Part shown: positions 1-7,848 of the stretch, piece after piece
Layout of the letters: every line of letters starts with the position of its first letter
How positions within the stretch are numbered: position 1 is the stretch's first letter
NCBI GenBank assembly: GCA_937871285.1
Contig: CALMQS010000066.1
Span: 1-44,800 of the forward strand
Direction: 5' to 3'
Length of the DNA stretch: 44,800 nucleotides
From: an uncultured Sphingobacteriales bacterium
GTDB lineage: Bacteria; Bacteroidota; Bacteroidia; Chitinophagales; Chitinophagaceae
Translations under genes and position numbers: made by a program
The notes under the pieces: generated by a model
What the model was told of the DNA's origin: nothing
The model's database searches: none
The model's input: only the letters and a program-made list of their open reading frames with translations

Positions 1-26
1 AAGTTCTTCGCACATATTACACCTCA

Positions 27-77
27 CTATGCTTTTCTACATAGCAGACACGAAGAAATTATGTAAGAAAAGCATAG
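27..77. repeat. Long imperfect stem-loop downstream of the leftward operon
   Basis: Bases 27-43 and 60-77 are inverted copies of one another (CTATGCTTTTCT followed by ACATA), differing by one extra T in the right arm, with a 16-nt loop. It lies beyond the 3' end of the leftward gene ending at 190. No T-tract follows on the minus strand, so a classical intrinsic terminator is not assured. It could stabilise the 3' end of the transcript or be a dispersed intergenic repeat. Bases 96-120 carry a repetitive-looking GAGTCTTGGTGTCTTAGTGG sequence of the kind scattered in many bacterial intergenic regions. Confidence 0.5.
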
Positions 78-189
78 CGGTCACAAAGGAAAATGCTTTG
101 AGTCTTGGTGTCTTAGTGGCAAAAACACCAATTAACGAAATATAAAAGGCATACAACAGCATAGCCTTGCCGGTAGCCGTATCCCTATT

Positions 190-2082
190 TTATGTAATGC
201 TAAAATCAGTTATAGAAAACTGCTCATTCATAGCGTAAATCTCATTTTCGGCCGCACACAGCGCTTCGTTAAAATTTTGTTTGCCCAAACCAATGGACTG
301 TTGTAAGCCGCGGTAGTAAGCTATCCCATTTATAAGATTTTGACAGAAGCCACTGTAATATTTTTTCACTTTAGGGCTTTGAATAGTACCGGCATCTTCT
401 TCCAAATGTTTTTTGAGATAACTGACGTATAGTAGCAGTTCCGCTATAAACATATGGGGGCGGTTAGTAACTGCTATAATATTTGCTCTTCCATAAATAT
501 GCTCCGTCATGGTTTGTAGCGATACAACGTCGGAAAAATAAGCGATATTAGGTCCGGGGCAAATGGTAACCGCCGTAAGCTGCTTAAGAAAAGGTGTTTT
601 ATACTGCAAAGGGGCCGCGTTGCTTAATCCTATGCACAGGCATTCTTTATCCAATACTTTTTTAATTTGCTCCTGGCGCTCCGGCTCCGGAAGTTGCAGC
701 GACTGCAGCTGTGCGATCTTTAATTTCTGGTATTTGGCCGATGCGGTGCAAATAGGCTCTTTTGTAAATTCCGTATCCGATACCAGGTGTTTCTCCGTAC
801 AGGGACTTCCCGGAATTCCTTTTTCAATGCGTTCAAGCTTCTCCTGTGCGCCACTTGTTCCTTTAAGATAATGAAACGGCACACCCAAAGGAGAATGATT
901 GCTCAGCGCTATATCTTCTTTTTTGGCCTTACGCAATAGCGCCAATGTGGCTTCATCTACCGTTGTGGCTTCCGGTACCAGCAAAAACGGTGTTCCCCAT
1001 CCTGTGCTGGCAACGCCATAACAATCATGCAGCAAAGCGTCTTCTTCCGCTGTGCCTATTCCTCCCTGCACGCTTATGCTTATGGGATGAGGCTGGTTAA
1101 ATCCGTTCCGGCCTTTTAGCTGAACAGCGGCATTATACAATCCGAACAGCGTTGCGGTAAGCTCTTCTTTTTTGGCTTTAAATTCTTCGAGGATGGGTCC
1201 GAGCAGGTAACCCTCGGTTGCAAAAGCATGACCCCCGCAATTTAAGCCCGATTCAATCCTGAACTCACTGACCCATATCCCTTTTTTGGCCAGGTATTTT
1301 CCCTGTATCAGCGCCGACCGGTAGTCGCTTACCTTGATAATGATTTTCTTATGGAAACAGCCGTTATCATCCGCATCAAACTGATCGCATTTTTCCAGGA
1401 AATTATACAACCGCGGATTCATCCCCGCAGAAAAAACAACAGAAGAGTTGGAGAGATCGCTATCTGCATAGCCCTTCAGCGCCGATACCGCGTCAGAGCC
1501 ATCTTCTACTAATACACCTGCTTTATCAAAATTATTCTTATCTAATTTAGTCATGATGTTTACATCAATGCTGCCTGGTATGACCTGGCTGCGTAACCAG
1601 TTTTCCATACCTTCCTTTTCCGGCCCGCTTTCCGTATGCATCATCCGCCTGTACAATTGCTTCGCTTTATTATCATCAGGCAGCATTTCAAAATATTTCA
1701 TGATCTCCGAGCCCGCTTCAAAAACTTCATTTTTGAGCTTCTGTATCTGCAGGTTAACGATATGATTAACCAGGTTCAGGTAATCCGTAATTCTTTTGGA
1801 GCGATAATCTTTTTCCTTAGTAGTAATTGGAACAAAAGGCAGGTTGGCAAAAGGATAATAATAACTCCGCATGGTTTCAATCAGCCGGTCTTCAATAATG
1901 GAAACAACCGATGCTATGCCAAAGCGGGCAACTTTAACCGGACTATCAATTGTAAAGGCCAGCCCCATTACAGGGATATGAAATTTGTGGTGTGGGTTTG
2001 GGTACATATAAAATTGTCTGTTTTCTTCTATAAATTGTCTGTCTTTGTTATTATAAACCGGGTCTTTCAAACACGCTCTCAT
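190..2082 (-). CDS. Uncharacterised 630-residue protein, possibly an FMN-type TIM barrel with a Cys-rich C-terminal part
   Basis: I cannot name this family with certainty. The N-terminal part (about residues 37-60, PVMGLAF then DSPVKVARFGI) and the middle (QGGIGTAEED near 339-348, then TGWGTPFLLVPEAT near 360-373) resemble the phosphate-binding and substrate loops of nitronate monooxygenase/PfaD-like flavin barrels; this is a resemblance, not proof. The C-terminal third has several cysteines (C428, C445, C481, C483, C508) that could bind a metal or iron-sulfur cluster. There is no signal peptide or membrane segment, so it is probably cytoplasmic. Its start codon overlaps the stop of the upstream membrane-protein gene by 4 bp (ATGA), so the two are translationally coupled. 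Both follow a Crp/Fnr gene and lie divergent to the nos genes, suggesting a role linked to nitrogen-oxide or microaerobic respiration. Confidence 0.75.
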   Translation of the reverse strand: MRACLKDPVYNNKDRQFIEENRQFYMYPNPHHKFHIPVMGLAFTIDSPVKVARFGIASVVSIIEDRLIETMRSYYYPFANLPFVPITTKEKDYRSKRITDYLNLVNHIVNLQIQKLKNEVFEAGSEIMKYFEMLPDDNKAKQLYRRMMHTESGPEKEGMENWLRSQVIPGSIDVNIMTKLDKNNFDKAGVLVEDGSDAVSALKGYADSDLSNSSVVFSAGMNPRLYNFLEKCDQFDADDNGCFHKKIIIKVSDYRSALIQGKYLAKKGIWVSEFRIESGLNCGGHAFATEGYLLGPILEEFKAKKEELTATLFGLYNAAVQLKGRNGFNQPHPISISVQGGIGTAEEDALLHDCYGVASTGWGTPFLLVPEATTVDEATLALLRKAKKEDIALSNHSPLGVPFHYLKGTSGAQEKLERIEKGIPGSPCTEKHLVSDTEFTKEPICTASAKYQKLKIAQLQSLQLPEPERQEQIKKVLDKECLCIGLSNAAPLQYKTPFLKQLTAVTICPGPNIAYFSDVVSLQTMTEHIYGRANIIAVTNRPHMFIAELLLYVSYLKKHLEEDAGTIQSPKVKKYYSGFCQNLINGIAYYRGLQQSIGLGKQNFNEALCAAENEIYAMNEQFSITDFSIT

Positions 2083-3299
2083 TCCTGCACTTTACCCTGC
2101 CGCTGGCTTATACTTAGTATCAATAGTCCCGCAAACAGTAAAACCGCGGCTCCCAAAAGCATTTCGTTTGTATAAGGCACGCTGGTATAGCTGATGGCTC
2201 CGGTGCCCTGAATAAACAATACCAGCTCGTTAAAAAAAATACCCGCAATAAAAATAATAATGCCTGTTACAGCCGTTTTGTTAATCTGCATATACCGGTT
2301 AATAACAATATATCCCAGTATAAAAAGTGTAATTACACCCAGTAAAACCAAATGCAAATAACCGATAACAATAGAACGGAAACCGAAAGCCAGCTTACTG
2401 AGTGCAGGAATAGTGGAACCTGTTTGTAATAGAAGCTTGATCGTTAGTGCAACACCTGATAATCCGGTCAGCCATTTGGCTAATGGAGCAATAAGCGGCT
2501 TCAACTGCCTGAAGCGTTCCTTAACCGCCCTGCACAAGAGGGTAAACCCGGCAAGCTGGAAACAAACGGCAACAATAACCAGTATATACGCCCACAAAGG
2601 AATGGGAAGCCACAGCGCAGATAAAAAATAAGCCGGAATGCAGGAGAGGGTAAACAACCAGAATATCGTTTTATGATGGCTCAAACGCATGCCCCAGGCA
2701 TGTATTTGATGAACCAGCAATCCCATGCAGGCAAAGAAAAACCATCCGTTGTACTGGAAATGCAAAAAGAAATAGGAAGCGGCAAGGTACTTATCAGGAT
2801 GCGCCGTTTTGGTAGCCATCATTATAGCCAGGGCAAAGGCGCCTGCAGAGGAAATAACATTAAACAAAAGAGCGGCTTTAAACCAGGCATCGCCGGGAGT
2901 CTTTTGTTCTGACCGGTTGATATCTCGCCAATACATAACGGTGAACGCATAGGCAACAAAAATGGATAAAGTGGAAAAGCTGATAGAGTAAGTTCCGTAT
3001 CCCTGGAAGGGAAAAGTAAACAACATACCATAGGCTGCAATAAGATTGGCATATAATACCGGAGCGTACTTTTTAAATGGATTTTGCTGCCCGGTATACA
3101 AGCGCGATACCAGCAGCGCCATTAATATCTGCGTTACCCAACCGGTAAATGCAAAATGCGAATGGGCGTGAAGCAAATGTTTCTGATGCACAACAGGAAG
3201 TGCATATGCAATTTTATACCTTAGCAAAACACCTATAAAAGCAACAAGCATCAAATTAAACACAGCTATCCTGAACCACCCGATTAAACTTTTATTCAT
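2079..3299 (-). CDS. Polytopic membrane protein with His-rich motifs resembling haem-copper oxidase/NnrS-like proteins
   Basis: The 406-residue protein is almost entirely hydrophobic, with roughly 11-12 predicted membrane segments. A His cluster near residues 38-48 (HQKHLLHAHSHFAFTGW) opens the second segment, and a second His group lies around residues 180-202 (FFLHFQYNGW then HQIHAW). His residues placed in this way in helices are typical of haem or haem-copper ligands in CcoN/NorB-type subunits and in NnrS-like proteins, but I cannot confirm a complete ligand set. The gene lies between a Crp/Fnr regulator (51-bp gap) and the 630-residue protein (4-bp overlap), all leftward, so it is likely cotranscribed with both. 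Possible roles are NO or haem-related functions connected to denitrification; this is inference. Confidence 0.75.
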   Translation of the reverse strand: MNKSLIGWFRIAVFNLMLVAFIGVLLRYKIAYALPVVHQKHLLHAHSHFAFTGWVTQILMALLVSRLYTGQQNPFKKYAPVLYANLIAAYGMLFTFPFQGYGTYSISFSTLSIFVAYAFTVMYWRDINRSEQKTPGDAWFKAALLFNVISSAGAFALAIMMATKTAHPDKYLAASYFFLHFQYNGWFFFACMGLLVHQIHAWGMRLSHHKTIFWLFTLSCIPAYFLSALWLPIPLWAYILVIVAVCFQLAGFTLLCRAVKERFRQLKPLIAPLAKWLTGLSGVALTIKLLLQTGSTIPALSKLAFGFRSIVIGYLHLVLLGVITLFILGYIVINRYMQINKTAVTGIIIFIAGIFFNELVLFIQGTGAISYTSVPYTNEMLLGAAVLLFAGLLILSISQRQGKVQE

Positions 3300-3350
3300 A
3301 CGCCGGGAATTTTTGCAAAAAAACGAACTAATCAGTCAACAGGATATGAT

Positions 3351-3959
3351 TTAGGTCATATTCGAAATGTATACCTTGCCTTTGTTTATAGAAAGCAGCT
3401 CTTTTTGTTCCAGTTGCTTCATGGTGCGGATAACGGTTTCGATGCGCAAGCCTACCATGCCGGCGAGCTGTTTGCGGGTGAGCAAAAGCTTATTGCAGGT
3501 AAAGCAAACATTTTTTTTATGCTGTACAAGATAGCCCAGCAGCGTAGTGAGCCGGTATTCGGGGTTGCAGTTTGCCAGCATTTTCACCAATAGCAGCTTG
3601 AAATGAAGCTGGCGGGATAATAACCTGGTAAAAGCGAAATGAATGTCCGGATGATCATCGAGTAACTGCTGAAAAAGAGGCAGCTTCAGCCGTATAAGCG
3701 TTGAAGAGGCTTCTGCCACTGCTGTTGCATCATATAAATCGCCGTCAAATAAGGGCCCTTCTCCAAAAGGCTCACCCGCTTCAACAATATCGTGAATGAA
3801 CTCCCTGCCTTCCTCATCAACGTGCATCCACTTTACACGACCTTTTACCAGTTGAAAATAAAACAAAGCCGCCTCCCCTTCCTGGTAAATGACCTCCCCT
3901 TTAGCCACTTCTTTAACAGAAGCGCCATACGACAGCAGCAAGTCGGTATTTACTATCAT
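3351..3959 (-). CDS. Crp/Fnr-family transcriptional regulator, probable nos regulator
   Basis: Cyclic-nucleotide-binding-type beta-roll at about residues 12-110 (EVIYQEGEAA, then GEPFGEGPLF), a dimerisation helix, and a C-terminal winged helix with recognition helix LRIETVIRTM. The E and R of ETVIR occupy the positions that contact TGA half-sites in FNR/CRP. The start was set at the ATG at 3959, because the ATG 24 nt further upstream adds only a short hydrophobic leader (MLIKAILI). The first 125 or so residues contain no cysteine, so it is not an FNR-type [4Fe-4S] sensor; the only cysteines are in NCNPEYR and CFTCNK just before the DNA-binding domain. It is divergent from the cytochrome c-nosZ genes, and two TGACAnnnATCA boxes lie in the shared region, which suggests control of nos and perhaps autoregulation. 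The signal sensed is unknown. Confidence 0.88.
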   Translation of the reverse strand: MIVNTDLLLSYGASVKEVAKGEVIYQEGEAALFYFQLVKGRVKWMHVDEEGREFIHDIVEAGEPFGEGPLFDGDLYDATAVAEASSTLIRLKLPLFQQLLDDHPDIHFAFTRLLSRQLHFKLLLVKMLANCNPEYRLTTLLGYLVQHKKNVCFTCNKLLLTRKQLAGMVGLRIETVIRTMKQLEQKELLSINKGKVYISNMT

Positions 3960-4009
3960 TATTAGTATAGCTTTAATGAGCAATCAATGTTCGCGCCTGG
4001 TATGCAACC

Positions 4010-4043
4010 TGACATGTATCATACCCCTTTTTGACAACCATCA
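4010..4043. promoter_or_regulatory. Two tandem Crp/Fnr-like boxes TGACAnnnATCA
   Basis: TGACATGTATCA (4010-4021) and TGACAACCATCA (4032-4043) share the pattern TGACAnnnATCA and are exactly 22 bp apart, two helical turns. They lie between the divergent Crp/Fnr gene and the nos genes. A TGA-N6-TCA core is what the Crp/Fnr superfamily recognises. A further inverted pair GGTATG/CATACC (3999-4004, 4020-4025) surrounds the first box. Assignment to the neighbouring regulator is inference. Confidence 0.5.
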
Positions 4044-4114
4044 TTCAATTATTGCCTAAGTTACTCAACATTTGCAATATGATTTCACTCATATAATAAT
4101 TAAAATATACTTGG

Positions 4115-4122
4115 TAATCTTG
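4115..4122 (+). promoter_or_regulatory. Possible -7 element for the nos transcript
   Basis: TAATCTTG matches the Bacteroidota -7 consensus TAnnTTTG at all but one position and lies 19 nt before the cytochrome c start codon. No good -33 TTTG is visible, as might be expected for a promoter needing an activator. The two Crp/Fnr-like boxes lie about 90-115 bp upstream of the implied start point. Confidence 0.35.
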
Positions 4123-4141
4123 TGTTTATAAAAAGAATTGT

Positions 4142-4615
4142 ATGAAAAAACTATTTGTTACCAGTGTTATCGCTTTTACCATTTACGCCTGTGGCAACCC
4201 GGGCGAAAGCAAAGATGCCAATACATCCGGCTCTACTACCGAATCAACTGAAAGCGGCAATCCCAGTTATGACCCAAAAAGAGGGGAGGGCAAGTTTGAA
4301 AACGTGGAGCTGCCCGCATCATTAGACCTGGCAATGGCTCAAAGCGGGAAGCAGATATATGAAGTAAAATGCGCCAGTTGTCATAAGCTCAGCGATGAAA
4401 GATTAGTAGGCCCGGGATGGAAAGGCGTAAGCAATAAGCACAGACCCGAGTGGCTGATGAACTTTATTACAAACCCCGATGCTATGATAGATCAGGATCC
4501 CGAACTGCAGGCTCAGTTGGAAATATGTTTGGTGCGCATGCCAAATCAGAGCCTGAGTGATGATGATGCAAGACATTTGCTGGAGTTTATGCGCGAGAAT
4601 GACGGGGTAAAATAA
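4142..4615 (+). CDS. Lipoprotein monohaem cytochrome c, probable electron donor to NosZ
   Basis: The first 17 residues are a lipoprotein signal (FTIYAC, lipidated Cys17), followed by a Ser/Thr/Glu-rich flexible linker to about residue 45. The haem-binding CASCH is at residues 77-81, and the likely distal ligand is M133 in VRMPNQ. At 157 residues it is a typical small class I cytochrome c. It stands 41 bp before nosZ on the same strand, and such cytochromes accompany clade II nosZ genes in many Bacteroidota, where they are thought to pass electrons to the CuA site. The lipid anchor would keep it at a membrane facing the periplasm. Promoter control by the divergent Crp/Fnr protein is likely but inferred. 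Confidence 0.92.
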   Translation: MKKLFVTSVIAFTIYACGNPGESKDANTSGSTTESTESGNPSYDPKRGEGKFENVELPASLDLAMAQSGKQIYEVKCASCHKLSDERLVGPGWKGVSNKHRPEWLMNFITNPDAMIDQDPELQAQLEICLVRMPNQSLSDDDARHLLEFMRENDGVK

Positions 4616-4634
4616 AATGAAATGTTTTCATTTT
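4614..4634 (+). terminator. AT-rich hairpin between cytochrome c gene and nosZ
   Basis: AAAATGAAA (4614-4622) and TTTCATTTT (4626-4634) form a perfect 9-bp stem with a 3-nt loop, followed by TTATTT. It begins at the stop codon of the cytochrome gene. The stem is weak, so it may be a partial terminator or a processing signal that lets the two genes be expressed at different levels. Confidence 0.35.
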
Positions 4635-4656
4635 TTATTTAAAATACACTTCAAAT

Positions 4657-6651
4657 ATGAAACTTGTACAAAGTGCATTAACAGCTCTTGCCCTAGCCAC
4701 ACTGCTTGGCGGCATGAATGCCTGTAAACCCAAAAGTGCCGGAACTGCCGTAAGCGGCAACGCTGCCGAAAAAGTATACGTACCGCCAGGAAAGTATGAC
4801 GAGTTTTACAACTTTGTTTCAGGCGGATTCAGCGGACAATTGTCTGTGTACGGCATACCGTCGGGGCGTTTACTGAGAGTAATCCCTGTATTTTCTTTAG
4901 ATCCCGAAAAGGGATGGGGCTTTAGCGAAGAAACCAAGCCCATGCTCAACACTTCTCATGGCTTTGTTCCCTGGGATGACCTGCACCACGTTAACATGTC
5001 GCAAACCGATGGTGAAATTGACGGGCGCTGGGTATTTGTAAATGGCAATAACACCCCGCGCATAGCACGGGTTGATCTTAAAACATTCCGTACAGCAGAA
5101 ATACTGGAGCTGCCCAATAGCGGAGGCAATCACTCGTCTCCTTTTATTACCGAAAACACGGAGTATGTTGTTGCCGGTACCCGTTTTAGTGTTCCTGCCG
5201 ATAACAGTAATGGTGATGTTCCTATTAATACCTATAAACAAAACTTTAAAGGGAACGTTACATTTGTAAGTGTAAATAAGGATAATGGCAATATGGAAAT
5301 CGCTTTCCAGATTGAAACGCCCGGCGTAAACTTTGATCTGAGCCACGCCGGTAAAGGTCCTTCACACGGCTGGTTCTTCTTTTCGTGCTATAATACGGAA
5401 GGAGCTAATACCCTGCTGGAAGTAAACGCGTCGAAAAACGACAAAGACTTCATTATGGCGGTGAACTGGAAAAAAGCAGAAGAATACCTGAAAGCCGGGA
5501 AAGGCAAAAAAGTGCAGGTAAAATATGCCCACAATACCTTCAGTGAAGAAACCCATACTGCCACTTCCGAAATCAGGAGAGAAGTAACGGTGCTGGATTC
5601 CCGGGAACTGGAAGGGCTTTGCTACTTTATTCCATGTCCCAAATCGCCGCATGGCTGCGATGTAGACCCCACAGGAGAATACATAGTGGGCAGTGGTAAA
5701 TTAGCCGCGCTGATACCGGTGTTTTCTTTCACCAAAATGATAAAAGCCATAGAAGACAAGGCTTTTGAAGGCAACTTCGGCAATATTCCTGTAATTAAAT
5801 ACGAAGCTGCCCTGTATGGTGAAGTACAAAAACCCGGCTTAGGCCCCTTACATACCGAGTTTGACGGAAAAGGAAATGCGATCACTTCCATGTTCGTATC
5901 TTCTGAGCTGGTAAAATGGAATATTAAAGACCTGAAAGTGCTTGACCGCGTACCTACCTACTATTCCGTAGGTCACCTGATGATACCCGGTGGCGACTCT
6001 AAAAAGCCTGATGCAAAATATGTTATTGCTTATAACAAGATCACTAAAGACAGGTACCTGCCTACCGGCCCCGAACTGTCGCAAAGCGCACAGCTATACG
6101 ATATATCCGGCGATAAAATGCAACTGATCCTGGATTATCCTACTATTGGCGAGCCCCACTATGCACAGGCGGTAAGAGCGGAGAAAGTTAAAGACAATTC
6201 TCTTAAGATATTTAGGATTGAAGATAACAAGCATCCTTACGTAGCCAAAGGAGAAAAAGAAACCAAAGTAGTTCGGGAAGGCAATAAAGTGCATGTATAC
6301 ATGACGGCTATCCGTTCCCATCTTACACCCGATAACATAGAAGGTGTACGTATGGGCGATGAAGTGTACTTCCATGTTACCAACCTGGAACAGGATTGGG
6401 ATGTGCCTCACGGTTTTGCCATAAAAGGCGCCGACAACGGCGAGCTGCTTGTTATGCCCGGAGAAACCACTACCCTTAAATGGGTGCCCGACCGTGTTGG
6501 GATATTCCCGATGTATTGTACCGACTTCTGCAGTGCCCTGCACCAGGAAATGTCGGGTTATGTAAGAGTATCCCCCGCGGGAAGCAAGGTGCCGCTCACT
6601 TTTAGCACAGGCACCAATTTGCCGGCAGAGGACGCTCAGGCTGGTCAATAA
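4657..6651 (+). CDS. nosZ: Nitrous oxide reductase, clade II (Sec/lipoprotein-type)
   Basis: The enzyme reduces N2O to N2 in the periplasm. The C-terminal cupredoxin domain carries the complete CuA motif CTDFCSALHQEM (C621, C625, H629, M632). The N-terminal beta-propeller has the conserved His-containing segments expected around the CuZ cluster (DDLHHVN, KSPHGCD, GPLHTEFDG, VGHLMIP, GEPHYAQ). There is no twin-arginine motif; the signal is Sec-type and ends in GGMNAC, so Cys23 is probably lipidated. Both points place it in the clade II (atypical) group rather than the Tat-exported proteobacterial form. At 664 residues it is full length. It follows a cytochrome c lipoprotein and is followed by a strong stem-loop, then by the assembly genes. 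Expression is probably set by the promoter before the cytochrome gene. Confidence 0.97.
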   Translation: MKLVQSALTALALATLLGGMNACKPKSAGTAVSGNAAEKVYVPPGKYDEFYNFVSGGFSGQLSVYGIPSGRLLRVIPVFSLDPEKGWGFSEETKPMLNTSHGFVPWDDLHHVNMSQTDGEIDGRWVFVNGNNTPRIARVDLKTFRTAEILELPNSGGNHSSPFITENTEYVVAGTRFSVPADNSNGDVPINTYKQNFKGNVTFVSVNKDNGNMEIAFQIETPGVNFDLSHAGKGPSHGWFFFSCYNTEGANTLLEVNASKNDKDFIMAVNWKKAEEYLKAGKGKKVQVKYAHNTFSEETHTATSEIRREVTVLDSRELEGLCYFIPCPKSPHGCDVDPTGEYIVGSGKLAALIPVFSFTKMIKAIEDKAFEGNFGNIPVIKYEAALYGEVQKPGLGPLHTEFDGKGNAITSMFVSSELVKWNIKDLKVLDRVPTYYSVGHLMIPGGDSKKPDAKYVIAYNKITKDRYLPTGPELSQSAQLYDISGDKMQLILDYPTIGEPHYAQAVRAEKVKDNSLKIFRIEDNKHPYVAKGEKETKVVREGNKVHVYMTAIRSHLTPDNIEGVRMGDEVYFHVTNLEQDWDVPHGFAIKGADNGELLVMPGETTTLKWVPDRVGIFPMYCTDFCSALHQEMSGYVRVSPAGSKVPLTFSTGTNLPAEDAQAGQ

Positions 6652-6660
6652 AAACTTTTT

Positions 6661-6718
6661 AACGGAATGCGGTTGCCTGCTGTACCCATACAGGAGCACC
6701 GCGTTCCGTTCTCTTTTA
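6661..6718 (+). terminator. Strong stem-loop after nosZ (terminator or attenuator)
   Basis: AACGGAATGCGGT (6661-6673) pairs with ACCGCGTTCCGTT (6698-6710), 13 bp with one G-U pair. An inner CTG/CAG stem lies inside the loop, and CTCTTTTAAT follows. It begins about 10 nt after the nosZ stop, with the assembly genes starting 130 nt beyond the nosZ stop. Partial readthrough would give much nosZ mRNA and less accessory mRNA. Confidence 0.75.
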
Positions 6719-6791
6719 ATGCTGCGCTATATAAAATCAAAAATGATAAAGAGGTAAATGCTATGCCGGTAAAAAAATAAAAGATATAAGG

Positions 6792-7811
6792 ATGAAAAAG
6801 AACCAGATAAAAGGAAGCCTCCGGGTTATATTAGGTATTTGCGCCATTGCCTTATTTGCAGTAAACTACCTTCCTATATGGCAGATAGATTTAGATGCGC
6901 CGCAATACCCCGAAGGCTTACAGTTGTTCATTTATGCCAACAAGCTTGCCGGCAATGTAGATATCATCAATGGCTTGAACCACTATATTGGTATGAAAAC
7001 CCTGCACACTGATGATTTTTTAGAGTTTAAGGTACTGCCTTACCTCATTGGGCTCTTTAGCCTCCTTATACTGTTAACCGCCATCACAGGCAAACGCGGC
7101 ATGCTCTATACCGTTTTTATTCTTTTTGTATTATTCGGCATTGTAGCCATGATTGATTTCTGGAAATGGGAATACGATTACGGTCACAACCTCGATCCTA
7201 ATGCCGCTATTAAAGTGCCCGGCATGTCTTACCAGCCTCCGCTTATCGGCTTCAAACAATTGCTCAATTTCGGCGCTTATTCCATACCGGCTATAGGAGG
7301 ATGGATATTCATAGGAACCGGTGTTGTGCTGCTGGCTTGCAGCGGGCTTGAGTTTCGGAGGCAAAAGAAATTAAAAAGATTTTCCATGCCCGCTGTTGCA
7401 TTAGCCTTATGCTCCGTTTTTGCATTCACTTCCTGCAACACCGGCCCCGAGCCCATTAAAGCCGGTATTGATCAATGTGCCTTTTGCAAAATGGGGATAA
7501 GCGATACCCGCTTTGCCTGCGAACTCATTACCCAAAAGGGGAAACTATATAAATTTGATGACTCCCATTGCATGCTTGCGTTTGTCGCTTCTCCTCAATG
7601 GGATAAAAGCACCGTTAAAAATTATTACCTTGCCAACTTCAGCCAGCCCGAACAGTGGCTCATGGCTGAAGATGCGCTGCTGTTAAAAAGCGACCAGCTA
7701 AAAAGCCCCATGGGCGGGAACATAGCTGCCTTTTCCAATGCAGCGGATCAAAAAGCTACTGCGGAACATTTTGCAGGCGCCCTGGTATCCTGGAAAGAAA
7801 TAATGCCCTAA
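6792..7811 (+). CDS. nosL: Fusion of a multi-span membrane domain with NosL copper chaperone
   Basis: Residues 1-195 contain about four membrane segments (near 10-28, 80-100, 104-122 and 160-183) with a soluble loop after the first. Residues from about 196 onward are a complete NosL lipoprotein: basic KKLKR, a hydrophobic stretch, lipobox FTSC (Cys215), then the copper-binding QCAFCKM (C229, C232, M234). NosL delivers Cu(I) for the NosZ centres. The embedded lipobox means that either a peptidase cuts the fusion at Cys215, or an internal start (ATG at 7386, Met199) makes free NosL, or the segment simply spans the membrane. The N-terminal domain may correspond to the small membrane protein found beside nosZ in other clade II clusters (NosB-like); this is inference. 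It leads the nosD-nosF-nosY set. Confidence 0.85.
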   Translation: MKKNQIKGSLRVILGICAIALFAVNYLPIWQIDLDAPQYPEGLQLFIYANKLAGNVDIINGLNHYIGMKTLHTDDFLEFKVLPYLIGLFSLLILLTAITGKRGMLYTVFILFVLFGIVAMIDFWKWEYDYGHNLDPNAAIKVPGMSYQPPLIGFKQLLNFGAYSIPAIGGWIFIGTGVVLLACSGLEFRRQKKLKRFSMPAVALALCSVFAFTSCNTGPEPIKAGIDQCAFCKMGISDTRFACELITQKGKLYKFDDSHCMLAFVASPQWDKSTVKNYYLANFSQPEQWLMAEDALLLKSDQLKSPMGGNIAAFSNAADQKATAEHFAGALVSWKEIMP

Positions 7812-7848
7812 GGCATATTGATGATGCAGCCGGAAAGTGATAAGTGAT

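Noticed and set aside
6094..6699. 201-codon frame opposite nosZ
   Set aside because: Antisense shadow of the strongly supported nosZ gene, with no domain or start signal.
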